A DNA stretch of 37,762 nt, from the IMG/VR virus record IMGVR_UViG_3300030019_000085, positions 1 to 37,762 of that record; one strand, given 5' to 3'. Source of the DNA: a virus. Below, one piece after another: positions 10,105-17,083 of the stretch. A program made the translations under genes and the position numbers. The first letter of the stretch is position 1. Every line of letters starts with the position of its first letter. The notes under the pieces are model-generated. The model had not been told where the DNA came from. It worked only from the letters and a program-made list of their open reading frames with translations, and did no database searches.

Positions 10105-10584
10105 CTAATTGTTAAAAAATAAATCTAAATTATCGAAAATCGACGCCATTAATTTATCTGACCAATCGTCTTCGAAGAGCCCGTCTAGCTCTCTATCGAT
10201 AGTTGCAAAGATGGGTCTACCTTTGTGCCCATCGCGCCATATTGCCGTCGATATCTTATACAGTGTCTCCGCGTCCGTCGGTATGCCGTTGGATGCCGCC
10301 CAGTCTTTTAGCGCGTCTATAGGCGGCGGCTTCTTGTATCTCTTAGGCCTGTCCCATTCTAAGTACACTATATAATTATTAAACAAAGCCGTTATCACAG
10401 GATCGCCGCCGTTAAAAGTAGTTACTGTGCCTTCTAAGTCGCCGTGCAGTGCGCTGTCGCGCAGCGTGTTTCGTCCTATCTTCACGTTCGTACCCACGCT
10501 GTCATCTTCCAGCACAAGCGCCGATAAGGATAGCAAGTCGTCGGCTATCTTATTAATCGCGAGTCTAACTCCTTCCGCGCTCAT
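10105..10584 (-). CDS. HK97 gp10-like neck/tail completion protein
   Basis: A 159-residue protein. The stretch NNYIVYLEWDRPKRYKKPPP (about residues 70-89), then DALKDWA, GIPTDAETLYKIS and IWRDGHKGRPIF, matches the typical order of the HK97 gp10-like family in Bacteroidales phages: N-x-YIVY-E, PPIDAL-DWA, GIPTD, IWRDG-KGRP. Such proteins sit at the head-tail junction. It lies one base downstream of the preceding gene and three bases upstream of the next, consistent with a tight virion operon. Confidence 0.65.
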   Translation of the reverse strand: MSAEGVRLAINKIADDLLSLSALVLEDDSVGTNVKIGRNTLRDSALHGDLEGTVTTFNGGDPVITALFNNYIVYLEWDRPKRYKKPPPIDALKDWAASNGIPTDAETLYKISTAIWRDGHKGRPIFATIDRELDGLFEDDWSDKLMASIFDNLDLFFNN

Positions 10585-10585
10585 A

Positions 10586-11119
10586 TTAATCTAGCTTAAA
10601 AGTCGGTAGCGCGCTACTATCGGTAAATACCGCGCATCCGTCAGGGTTGTCTACACTGAAATCAGGCAGAGAAGCAAGTGAAGGAAACACCTTAGTCGCG
10701 TCGTAGTCGTCTAGGCATTTATCTGTAGGGTTCGCTTGTAAGAGCGTCAGAGTAAACCTGTACCCTGCGGCCCCGTCGTCGTAATATTCGCGAAGAGAGA
10801 CAAAGCTAAAGCCCTCTACGCTTACGCCCGTGGTAGCGCGAGTACTGCGTATTCTATATATAACGGATAGGCCTACGTCGAATGCAGAAGATTGCACGGC
10901 CTGCTCGCTCTCTGTCTCCGAAGGTAGCCCTAATATATCGACGTTAACCGTGTAACGCATAACACTCTCAGACATGCTCTGCCCCATTATAGGGTCATCG
11001 AGCCACATAAGCGGATACATAGAATTGCCCGCACCTTGCTGATACGATTTGTTGTAAGTAAATCCGCGCAGGCGCTTGTTCTGACGCGCAATCTCGTAGA
11101 ATAGGTTAACTATTTGCAT
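10586..11119 (-). CDS. Putative tail terminator or neck protein
   Basis: A 177-residue protein (MQIVNLFYEIARQNKR...). It has the layout short helix, then YPLMWLDDP, then a VMRYTVNVDILGLP beta segment, then REYYDDGAAGYRFTLTL. This resembles small tail-terminator/neck proteins that precede gp10-like proteins in Bacteroidales siphoviruses. Its ATG lies just 3' of the chaperone-like gene and follows a TAAGGAT sequence, one of the few starts here with a purine-rich, SD-like leader. The identity rests on position and overall pattern and could be another neck component. Confidence 0.42.
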   Translation of the reverse strand: MQIVNLFYEIARQNKRLRGFTYNKSYQQGAGNSMYPLMWLDDPIMGQSMSESVMRYTVNVDILGLPSETESEQAVQSSAFDVGLSVIYRIRSTRATTGVSVEGFSFVSLREYYDDGAAGYRFTLTLLQANPTDKCLDDYDATKVFPSLASLPDFSVDNPDGCAVFTDSSALPTFKLD

Positions 11120-11123
11120 ATCC

Positions 11124-11875
11124 TTATTTTTTTTGTAGTTGCTTGTCTAATCTATGTTGTGCCGCTTCGGCGTTGCTCTTGTCGTAGAGATATTGCAGAA
11201 ACGTGAATACTTCTGTAGCCGGGCGCGAAGTAACCTTATCAAAATCAAGTATCTTATCACCTGCCAAATCCGATATAACTTTATACCACCCCCACGCACG
11301 CGTAAATCTTTTATACTCCGCGGCAAGTGGCCTACCAGTTCGCACGCATTCGAGTATGCTTCTGTGTGCTGATCGCACGCCGTCTTGCACTGCAAAAAAA
11401 AAGCGAGCACGCCAAGTAACTTGCTCATCGGGGCGGCCGCAAATATGGCCGCACGCGCTTCGTTTTTCTCGCCGTTGTAATCTTCGCCCGAGGGTCTGCA
11501 TACTATAGCTAACGTATTAGATAGTACCGCCTTCCCGCTCTTCTGTACTTCGTCCGTATCTACCCACATGCCGAGCGTTATCCTTCCTTCTACAGGAACG
11601 GTATAGTTAACTCCGCCGATCTTCACATTAGCGCAGGGCTCGTGCTCGTTATCTGCAAATAGGAACTCTACCAAGTTCAGTATGCTGTTAAATACTTCCG
11701 TGGGCCAATCGAGCAATACGGACATATCTATGCTGCATATTGTAGCTACATACTCTACCCTCCCTCTATTAGTCGAGGTATCGATCGCATATGCTCTCTC
11801 ATACGCATCTAGCGTGATATCGTCCCACGACGTGGGCACGGCTATCTCTGTATCTTTATATTCTATCTGTACCAT
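11124..11875 (-). CDS. Tail assembly chaperone-like gene with probable -1 frameshift
   Basis: Frame 0 starts at ATG 11875 (MVQIEYKDTEIAVP...) and stays open to 11147 (242 residues). Its first 160 residues look like gpG-type tail chaperones of Bacteroidales phages. At codons 158-160 it reads GCT TTT TTT within nine Ts (11394-11402), a T_TTT_TTT slippery heptamer. A -1 slip joins it to the other frame, whose remaining 90 residues contain AWGWYKVISDLA, KILDFDKVTS and EVFTFLQYLYDK and look like real protein, ending at 11124. The fusion would be 250 residues. The frame 0 tail after the slip is Arg/Ile-rich and unconvincing. This parallels lambda gpG/gpGT. A miscounted homopolymer (ten Ts) or an indel is the main alternative. 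Confidence 0.7.
11394..11404 (-). promoter_or_regulatory. T9 slippery site for -1 frameshift
   Basis: On the minus strand this reads GC followed by nine Ts. In frame 0 the codons are GCT TTT TTT TTG, so the heptamer T_TTT_TTT is correctly phased for a tandem -1 slip. A small GTGC-GATCA-GCAC hairpin can form about 15-20 bases downstream. The upstream frame looks genuine before this point and the -1 frame after it. Confidence 0.6.
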
Positions 11876-11879
11876 AATA

Positions 11880-11887
11880 CAAAGATA
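11880..11887 (-). promoter_or_regulatory. TATCTTTG element, 4 bases before chaperone ATG
   Basis: Minus strand TATCTTTG then TATT then ATG. It matches the Bacteroidetes -7 consensus TAnnTTTG, but no TTG is found at -33 spacing. Spacing to the start codon equals that at 1773-1780 and 36260-36267. It shares a 47-bp divergent intergenic region with the portal gene. Leaderless transcription is an inference. Confidence 0.45.
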
Positions 11888-11897
11888 AATAGCTCTG

Positions 11898-11910
11898 TTT
11901 TTATCTTTTT
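11898..11910 (+). promoter_or_regulatory. TTTTTATCTTTTT element upstream of portal gene
   Basis: The plus strand carries the same T-run/TATCTTT core as the minus-strand late elements, 12 bases before the portal ATG. Together with 11880-11887 it forms a compact divergent pair that could launch both virion transcripts. There is no -33 TTG. The assignment is by motif similarity only. Confidence 0.38.
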
Positions 11911-11922
11911 AAAAAAAGTAAG

Positions 11923-13179
11923 ATGGAAAAAGAAATATCCGTATTAAAAATGTCCGTAGCCGACGCCGTTCCCGCGTTCCCGCGTATAGCACTAAACCGA
12001 GGAATGGGCGTCGTTAATTTCGGCGTAAGGAACGACTTCCCTACAGAGGTAGTGCGTATCAATTCCAAGAGCGCGATTAACAGTGCGATTATAAAGAGCA
12101 CGGTCAATTACGTATTAGGCAAGGGCGTACGAGACACCCCCGAGAACGCCGATTTATTTGTAGGTGTGCCGAACTCGGGCGAATCGTGGGACGACTTCCT
12201 AGAGCCCGTCGTGCTAGATTATAAGACGTTCGGCGGGTTCTACTTTCAGGTGATCGTAAACAAAGGAAGCACCACCGTATCGCTATTCCATCAGGACTAC
12301 ACCACTGTGCGAATAGGTAGGATAAGCCCTACAGGGGACGCCCTGTCTTTTAAGATCGCGGCCGACTGGAAAAAAGCCGCAGGTAAGTACAAAGCCATTG
12401 AGCTAGACTCATGGCCAGGCATGAAGGACGCGGAAAAAGGAAAGGCATACATGTTCCACCATTGGGACTACACGCCCGGCTTGGCGCACTATTCCGTGCC
12501 TGAGTACTTTCCTGCAATCGAGTACGTGAAGGCCGACGGCGCCCTTGGCGAGTTCTACAATAACTCTATCGATAACGGCTTCACCGCCTCTGTCGTGATC
12601 AAAATGCCCTCAAATCCGAGCGAGGAAAAGAAGGCGGCGTTTCAAGCGCAGATGGAAAACGCCTTTAGCGGCGCCAAAGGGGCCTCATCTATCGTGATAT
12701 TGTGGGGTGAGAACACAGAAGTAAAGCCTGACATCGTGCCCTTCCAAGCCGCGGCCAACGCGGACATATATAACGACGTAGAAGGCATCGTCTTTCAGAA
12801 GATCGTAAGCGCGCACCGACTCAGCAGCCCCACATTGGCGGGCGTCTCCGGCTCGGGCAACCTATCAGGTAACGCCTCTGAGATAATCGACGCATACATC
12901 CTATACAACTACACCGTGATCGAGAAAATGCGCAGAAAGGTCTTGGACAAAGTAAACCTATTTACAAAAATAAATGGTACTTGCGAGCTGCGCATAGCCG
13001 ACTTGGACGTGCTTGCGAAGATTCAAGAATCGAACGGAGACGCGGCTACGGCGCCTGCTACCGATAGCGCTACAGCAGTGCCGGCTACGCTTACAAAGAA
13101 GCCATACATATTTAAATTAATCGAAAACTTAACACGCGCCCTGAATGGAAATCGCACTAATAAACGAAGAGCTATTTAA
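11923..13179 (+). CDS. Portal protein
   Basis: A 418-residue protein resembling portal proteins of Bacteroidales siphoviruses. It shows NSAIIKSTVNYVLGKGV (about 47-63), then YKTFGGFYFQVI, and a conserved-looking C-terminal half with HRLSSPTLAGVSGSGNLSGN followed by a long helix. It would form the dodecameric ring at the packaging vertex that docks the terminase and connector. It is on the plus strand, opposite to capsid, protease and terminase genes, which is unusual because portal normally lies between terminase and protease. The connector gene starts 35 bases before its stop. The start follows an A-rich stretch ending AAGTAAG. Confidence 0.82.
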   Translation: MEKEISVLKMSVADAVPAFPRIALNRGMGVVNFGVRNDFPTEVVRINSKSAINSAIIKSTVNYVLGKGVRDTPENADLFVGVPNSGESWDDFLEPVVLDYKTFGGFYFQVIVNKGSTTVSLFHQDYTTVRIGRISPTGDALSFKIAADWKKAAGKYKAIELDSWPGMKDAEKGKAYMFHHWDYTPGLAHYSVPEYFPAIEYVKADGALGEFYNNSIDNGFTASVVIKMPSNPSEEKKAAFQAQMENAFSGAKGASSIVILWGENTEVKPDIVPFQAAANADIYNDVEGIVFQKIVSAHRLSSPTLAGVSGSGNLSGNASEIIDAYILYNYTVIEKMRRKVLDKVNLFTKINGTCELRIADLDVLAKIQESNGDAATAPATDSATAVPATLTKKPYIFKLIENLTRALNGNRTNKRRAI

Positions 13180-13678
13180 AGAGAATAGCCCTATCAAGGA
13201 AGATACGATCGTATCTAAGTTCGTGCCTTATATAATCTTAGTACAGAAGATGTACATAGAGAAAATACTTGGCGACCCGCTAACGGAAGAACTGAAAGCA
13301 CAGATCAAAGAGGCTAGCGCGACACCCGTGCCGGTCATCAATCCGATCAGTCCTGCGAACCAAGCGCTTATACTAAAGCTAGCCCCGGCGTTGTCGTTCT
13401 ATGCCGTGTACCAGGGCATCCCGTTTCACTGGGCTAGTATCGTAAACAAAGGCATCACAGTGCGCAATAGCGAAAACAGCAGTGCGGTGACTGTGTCTGA
13501 TATCGCACAGCTGCGGCGTTGGCTAAGGGACGACGCAGAAGAGCTAGCGCGCGATCTGCGCGACTATCTAACTGAGTGCGCGGATAACTATCCGCTGTGG
13601 AATCCGCCCACCATGCACGGCGCTGATCAGTCCGTACCTTTCGACTTCGGAATCTACATACCTAAACGACATCACTAA
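13145..13678 (+). CDS. Head-tail connector protein (DUF6712-like)
   Basis: A 177-residue, mostly helical protein. The N-terminal part has KYIEKILG-type helices (QKMYIEKILGDPLTEEL), then a helical LKLAPALSFYAVYQGIPF segment, VNKGITVRNSENS, and a C-terminal YPLWNPP. This resembles the DUF6712-like connector proteins that follow portal or capsid in Bacteroidales phages. It overlaps the portal gene by 35 bases and is followed by the holin. A head completion role is inferred from family resemblance and position. Confidence 0.55.
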   Translation: MEIALINEELFKENSPIKEDTIVSKFVPYIILVQKMYIEKILGDPLTEELKAQIKEASATPVPVINPISPANQALILKLAPALSFYAVYQGIPFHWASIVNKGITVRNSENSSAVTVSDIAQLRRWLRDDAEELARDLRDYLTECADNYPLWNPPTMHGADQSVPFDFGIYIPKRHH

Positions 13679-13688
13679 ACTAATAAAT

Positions 13689-14156
13689 ATGGAGAAAATT
13701 ATCGTATCGCTGTGGCTACTTTTCGGTATCTACATGCTTGTATTATTAGCCATTGCGGCTGACTTGTGGAGCGGCGTACGCAAAGCAAAGCAGAATGGCA
13801 TCGCCCGATCGAGTTATGGATTTAAACGCACTATCGATAAGATAGCGAAGTACTACAATGTGCTGCTCGCGCTGTCAGTAGTAGACGCTATGCAGATGGC
13901 GTCCGTGTGGTATCTAGAAGTATATTACTCGTACCACATAATCATGTTCCCGTTCATAACGTTTCTCGGCGCGGTTGGTATATGCCTCATCGAGATTAAA
14001 AGTATCTACGAAAAGGCGGAAGACAAAGTGCGCATAGAGAACGTCAGCGTACTTGCGGGCAAACTAATAACAAGCAAGGCCGATATTAGCGACATAGTCA
14101 AAGCAGTGCTCGAATACCTGAATGCTCCCGACGCGGAGAAAGAAGATTTAAAGTAA
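13689..14156 (+). CDS. Phage holin (holin_4 type)
   Basis: A 155-residue membrane protein. It has an N-terminal transmembrane helix (WLLFGIYMLVLLAIAADLW, about 8-26), then SGVRKAKQNGIARSSYGFKR, the DL-SG--KA-x-G---S-G--R signature of the phage_holin_4 family. A further hydrophobic stretch lies near residues 80-100, with a soluble charged C-terminus. It would form membrane lesions that release or activate the endolysin encoded at 16651-17076, although it is on the opposite strand and in a different transcript. A rho-independent terminator follows its stop. Confidence 0.75.
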   Translation: MEKIIVSLWLLFGIYMLVLLAIAADLWSGVRKAKQNGIARSSYGFKRTIDKIAKYYNVLLALSVVDAMQMASVWYLEVYYSYHIIMFPFITFLGAVGICLIEIKSIYEKAEDKVRIENVSVLAGKLITSKADISDIVKAVLEYLNAPDAEKEDLK

Positions 14157-14160
14157 GTTA

Positions 14161-14196
14161 AAAAATCGTGCTATTGTATTGTAGTACGATTTTTTT
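14161..14196 (+). terminator. Rho-independent terminator after holin
   Basis: An inverted repeat ATCGTGCT/AGTACGAT (one G-U pair) with flanking A-run and seven Ts follows the holin stop by a few bases. The loop contains the TTG that is correctly spaced as the -33 box of the next promoter, so terminator and promoter share sequence. Confidence 0.8.
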
Positions 14197-14207
14197 ATGT
14201 AGTTTTG
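14179..14207 (+). promoter_or_regulatory. Bacteroidetes-type promoter of accessory operon
   Basis: TTG at 14179-14181, an 18-base spacer, then TAGTTTTG at 14200-14207 fits the Bacteroidetes -33/-7 consensus. The transcript leader would carry CATTCATTCATTCA (14218-14231), a motif also seen after the promoters at 26317 and 31753. It drives the plus-strand genes from 14250 onward. Confidence 0.7.
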
Positions 14208-14249
14208 CAGAGTGGTTCATTCATTCATTCACTTAACAACAAAAAAACT

Positions 14250-14464
14250 ATGGCTACAATTGACAAAATCAGAGCTGCGATACTAGAGGCTAGCGCCGAG
14301 ATATCAAAAGGCACATCGAAGACAACTCTTTCTACCTAAAGAATATCCTGATTGCGCAGGGTTATAAATACACGAGCGGGAACGACGCGCCGCGCGGTGG
14401 GCAGGAAGGTGACTTCTTGAAAATAAGCAGAACAGCATTTAACTTTTTAACAAGCTTACTATAA
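14250..14464 (+). pseudogene. Small ORF broken by a -1 frame change
   Basis: ATG 14250 (MATIDKIRAAILEASAEISK) is read for only 29 codons to a TAA at 14337. From the AAAA run near 14305 the -1 frame continues as a convincing protein (KRHIEDNSFYLKNILIAQG..., ending FNFLTSLL) to a TAA at 14462, which overlaps the next ATG as TAATG. One extra A would restore a 71-residue protein. The downstream frame has no start codon of its own and is closed by a TAG shortly upstream. Either a recent one-base deletion inactivated it, an assembly error is present, or ribosomes slip at A_AAA_G. I do not recognise the family. Confidence 0.55.
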
Positions 14465-15000
14465 TGGTACTACGATTTAACGATGGTGGCAAAGCCGCAG
14501 CCGGCATGGACGGCATTAAGAACGATTGCGCAATACGCGCGGTCGCTATCGCCTCAGGGCGCGACTACTTATCTGTGTTCAGAGACCTAGCGCAGATATT
14601 CCCGGCTAACATACACGAGGGTGTAGAGGTCACTTCCGCAAAATTCATGTCGTACATGCGCGACATGGGCTTCGTGTTCATACCCTCGATCGACCCCGGA
14701 GAGCGTTTAACTCAGTTCCCCGACGTAGGCCGCTTCGTCGTACTGGTGAAAGGTCATGCGACCGCAATCGTAAACGGCTTAATAGAGGATGTGGTAAACG
14801 CACAAGGCGAGCCACTGATAGGCTACTATACCTATAATCCGAAGGGTCTGCATTACGTGTATTACGTAGACCCTAACTCGCAAATCGACGAATATATGCC
14901 AACTCAGCGCGTCACTGTAGGCCTACTCTCCACTACGGCCGCCCTCGAGGTACGTCGACTCCACCTTATCAACTATCGGCGCAAAGTGTACGTCGTATGA
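14464..15000 (+). CDS. Papain-like-fold protein (cysteine peptidase/amidase type)
   Basis: A 178-residue protein. It shows KNDCAIRAVAIASGRDY near residues 19-35, where the Cys22 context matches papain-like nucleophiles of phage-encoded proteins. A VVLVKGHATAIVNGLIEDV segment follows, with a candidate His in GHATAI and a candidate Asp in IEDV. This D-C-A-x-RA / GH-x-A-x-x-x-G-x-x-x-D order is seen in a family of phage papain-fold proteins of unknown substrate. The ATG overlaps the stop of the broken upstream ORF, and the stop overlaps the next ATG as ATGA, so the cluster is translationally coupled. Activity is not demonstrated by sequence alone. Confidence 0.5.
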   Translation: MVLRFNDGGKAAAGMDGIKNDCAIRAVAIASGRDYLSVFRDLAQIFPANIHEGVEVTSAKFMSYMRDMGFVFIPSIDPGERLTQFPDVGRFVVLVKGHATAIVNGLIEDVVNAQGEPLIGYYTYNPKGLHYVYYVDPNSQIDEYMPTQRVTVGLLSTTAALEVRRLHLINYRRKVYVV

Positions 15001-15245
15001 TCACCGGTACGTATCACTACAGCCTGCTCGTAGGCTATTGGCCAAACAAGGTCTACGAGCCGCATGCCGCCGAGGTGGAGATACTCGGCGAAAGTCCTAA
15101 AAGCTACCTCGTTCGCTTCCTGAAAAGGCACCCCGACGACACGACTACTATGTCGACTCGATGGGTTCGCAAGCGCAAGGTAGAGTTACACGGCAATTCT
15201 GATACGCCGGAAAAAGAAGATATCAGACTACCATATAAAGATTAA
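14997..15245 (+). CDS. Small hypothetical protein
   Basis: An 82-residue basic protein (MITGTYHYSLLVGYWPNK...) that I do not recognise. Short beta strands are suggested by YHYSLLVGYW, AAEVEILG and KSYLVRFL, so a small SH3-like barrel is conceivable. It is coupled to the upstream papain-like gene by an ATGA overlap and separated by three bases from the P-loop gene. No function is assigned. Confidence 0.6.
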   Translation: MITGTYHYSLLVGYWPNKVYEPHAAEVEILGESPKSYLVRFLKRHPDDTTTMSTRWVRKRKVELHGNSDTPEKEDIRLPYKD

Positions 15246-15248
15246 AAA

Positions 15249-15581
15249 ATGGACGTATTAATCGTGGCCCCGCAAGGGGCAGGTAAAAGCACTACGGTGC
15301 GAGACATCATCGAAGCGAGAGGCCGCAGAATCAATACCGTATGCGTGTTAAACATGCACCGGTACATGTGCACTAACAATCATGCTATAATCGCGTCTTG
15401 CGACGAAAGTACACCGGATGTAGTTGTGTTCGATAACGGTTGCATTTGCGATGCATTCGAACTTAAAAGAATTACAGAGGCTATGCAAGCATACCGTGCA
15501 TACTATAATCGCGAAGTTACGGCTATATATTGCGTACAGGGTCTAATGCGCGAAGTTATTAACGAACCAATCGAGGACTAA
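15249..15581 (+). CDS. Small P-loop protein with intact Walker A
   Basis: A 110-residue protein. MDVLIVAPQGAGKST at the N-terminus contains a Walker A (A7-x4-GKS14) right after the first beta strand. PDVVVFDNG (about 58-66) is a plausible Walker B strand with an aspartate. It is only about half the size of ordinary P-loop kinases and lacks a clear lid region. It is the first of two tandem paralogues: the next gene shares MD-L-IAP, PDVVVFD-G and a KQYR/QAYR helix but has lost the Walker A residues. Nucleotide binding is likely; the substrate is unknown. Confidence 0.65.
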   Translation: MDVLIVAPQGAGKSTTVRDIIEARGRRINTVCVLNMHRYMCTNNHAIIASCDESTPDVVVFDNGCICDAFELKRITEAMQAYRAYYNREVTAIYCVQGLMREVINEPIED

Positions 15582-15582
15582 T

Positions 15583-15936
15583 ATGGATATACTTTTAATC
15601 GCCCCTAAAGATGAGGCCCGCAACACGGCCGTGTCGAAGCTCATCGCAGTGTATAAGAAGCAGAGCGGAAAGAAGAACATCCGTATAGCGCAGCTTAGCG
15701 ATATCGTAGTTAGCAGCATATCAATCAACGAAGTGCTCGATTGGGCTACGGAAGGAAAGCCGGACGTGGTCGTGTTCGATGGCGGAATAGTAGGAGCAGA
15801 CGATCTGTCAGTAGCCACTGCCGCGATGAAGCAGTACCGAGAGAGCGAAGGACGCGACGTACTAGCTATATACGCAGCTACTGTAGAGGATATAACCGAA
15901 GACCCCGAAGTGAGTCGCAAGAAGTTACGGCGATGA
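15583..15936 (+). CDS. P-loop paralogue with degenerate Walker A
   Basis: A 117-residue paralogue of the preceding protein. Aligning the N-termini gives IVAPQGAGKSTTVRDII over LIAPKDEARNTAVSKLI, so the GKS triad is replaced by ARN. The second strand is better conserved (PDVVVFDGGIVGADDL). It therefore probably no longer binds nucleotide in the ordinary way. It could be a regulatory partner of the upstream P-loop protein, for example in a heterodimer; that is inference. It overlaps the next small gene by ATGA. Confidence 0.65.
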   Translation: MDILLIAPKDEARNTAVSKLIAVYKKQSGKKNIRIAQLSDIVVSSISINEVLDWATEGKPDVVVFDGGIVGADDLSVATAAMKQYRESEGRDVLAIYAATVEDITEDPEVSRKKLRR

Positions 15937-16100
15937 AGACCAAAAGGCCCTACACAATAGTGCGTACGAAGAGCGGCGCTACGGGTAAAGTGTACCACGA
16001 CGAAGTGCTGCCTAACGGAAAAACGCCTGTCTACTTAGACGATGGCCGCAAAATACAGAGCGACCCAAAAGACCTTAAACTAGTCGGCTACGCTGATTAA
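15933..16100 (+). CDS. Small hypothetical protein, last gene of plus operon
   Basis: A 55-residue basic protein starting MKTKRPYTIVRTKSGATGKV and ending in LKLVGYAD. It is too short for a 60-codon cutoff. The start at 15933 overlaps the upstream stop (ATGA). The longer open frame reaching back to 15741 is only a shadow of the previous gene and is Arg/Ser-rich. Short beta strands (YTIVRTK, GKVYHDEVL, TPVYLDDGR) suggest a compact SH3-like fold. A strong terminator follows directly. Confidence 0.6.
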   Translation: MKTKRPYTIVRTKSGATGKVYHDEVLPNGKTPVYLDDGRKIQSDPKDLKLVGYAD

Positions 16101-16104
16101 AACA

Positions 16105-16138
16105 AAGCCCTCTATACCGATTAAAGTATAGAGGGCTT
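16105..16138. terminator. Bidirectional terminator between convergent operons
   Basis: A perfect 13-bp stem (AAGCCCTCTATAC with GTATAGAGGGCTT) and an 8-base loop lie between the plus-strand stop at 16100 and the minus-strand stop at 16142. T-rich sequence follows on both strands, though neither tract is a pure T-run. It separates the accessory operon from the lysis genes. Confidence 0.85.
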
Positions 16139-16141
16139 CTC

Positions 16142-16654
16142 TTATTTAGACCAAAGTACGTATCCTACTGTCGCGCCTATGTACGGACGTACTCGCGACC
16201 CGTCATACCCGACACCGGGCCCTATTGTAACTGCCCATCGCGGCGACTTCATTTTATTTACAGTCTCGTGAATTGTAGTCGTCTTGGTATATAGCTCCAT
16301 CGACACGAGATCAGTACGGTAACCGTCCACCGTCGCCTTATATTCCTTCGTTAGGTATATCTTACGCTCTATCGGTATAAGTATATTGCCCGTAGAGTCC
16401 ATTTGCAAGCCGTGTGTTAGCTTAACACTACTGTCCTTATACTTATACACTCTTACCGTGTCTATTCGTCCAGTATCGCGAACAATGGGCTTAGGGACTT
16501 CGGCGCGTATCGTGTCATGAATGGCGGTCGTATCGCGAACGACCGCGCCATCCACCTTTACAGGTACTATCTTATCGTGAGTGATTGATAATCCGATCGC
16601 CAAGCCGCCTACGAATGTCGTAAGCGCTATAAAGAATATCCATGCGGCTTTCAT
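16142..16654 (-). CDS. DUF6808-like membrane-anchored protein, possible spanin
   Basis: A 170-residue protein. It has an N-terminal transmembrane helix (AWIFFIALTTFVGGLAIGL, about 4-22) followed by a periplasm-type region rich in DT/RD repeats (VRDTTAIHDTIR, RDTGRIDTVRVY). LIPIERKIYLTKEYKA and VDGYRTDL follow, typical of DUF6808 proteins. The C-terminus VTIGPGVGY...RPYIGATVGYVLW resembles an outer-membrane beta-strand motif. Its ATG overlaps the endolysin stop (ATGA), and genes in this place often help disrupt the Gram-negative envelope. A spanin-like role is therefore suggested by context but not shown. Confidence 0.55.
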   Translation of the reverse strand: MKAAWIFFIALTTFVGGLAIGLSITHDKIVPVKVDGAVVRDTTAIHDTIRAEVPKPIVRDTGRIDTVRVYKYKDSSVKLTHGLQMDSTGNILIPIERKIYLTKEYKATVDGYRTDLVSMELYTKTTTIHETVNKMKSPRWAVTIGPGVGYDGSRVRPYIGATVGYVLWSK

Positions 16655-17076
16655 AAGGGTAAGTATTTAGCTTTTCCGCCCGCCTTAATTGCGCGCAATA
16701 CCTGCATACGATTGCCGCCAAGTCGTTTGATCGACACGTGTATCCATCCTGGCTGCGCCGTGCTTCCAAATTCCCAAATGAGCTGGTCGAAAGTGGCATG
16801 GGCGCGCAACCACGCAAAGAGTTTAGCCATGTCTGCGGTAGTGATATCCGCCGCTTGGCCCGTTACATGCTGAGAGTTAGACACGCCGCCGATAGCAGCG
16901 TTAACGGCCGCACTGCGGTACCCGCTAGTCACCTCGATAGGTACGCCGGTAGCCTCTCTAGCAGGGTCGAGAACCTTCTCAACGAGGTACTCTAGATTCT
17001 CGATTGCGAGTTGTCCGGGGGTGTTCGGGAGCCCGGAGCCGGTAACGGTCATTTCCGCCATAGTAAAATGTTTCAT
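16651..17076 (-). CDS. Endolysin, M15-type D-Ala-D-Ala peptidase
   Basis: A 141-residue protein if started at ATG 17076 (MKHFTMAEM); an upstream in-frame ATG at 17106 would overlap the terminase gene. It matches the peptidase M15_3 family: TSGYRSAAVN (about 50-59), the zinc-binding SQHVTGQAADI with His70 and Asp77, and a second ligand His113 in GWIHVS. It would cut peptide cross-links of peptidoglycan. It follows the large terminase by seven bases and is coupled to a membrane-anchored DUF6808-like gene. The holin is in a separate plus-strand transcript. Confidence 0.87.
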   Translation of the reverse strand: MKHFTMAEMTVTGSGLPNTPGQLAIENLEYLVEKVLDPAREATGVPIEVTSGYRSAAVNAAIGGVSNSQHVTGQAADITTADMAKLFAWLRAHATFDQLIWEFGSTAQPGWIHVSIKRLGGNRMQVLRAIKAGGKAKYLPL

Positions 17077-17083
17077 AATGCTG

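Noticed and set aside
11124-11501. Separate gene starting at ATG 11501 in the -1 frame
   Set aside because: The residues before the T-run are Arg/Cys-rich and non-protein-like; the frame is only convincing after the slippery site, so it is treated as the frameshift extension.
15741-16100. 119-codon plus-strand ORF rich in Arg and Ser
   Set aside because: Its first part is an off-frame shadow of the degenerate P-loop gene; only the last 55 codons from ATG 15933 look like a real gene.
11923-16100. Inverted plus-strand block as a mobile element
   Set aside because: I found no inverted repeats or recombinase at its borders; it begins at a divergent promoter region and ends at a convergent terminator.
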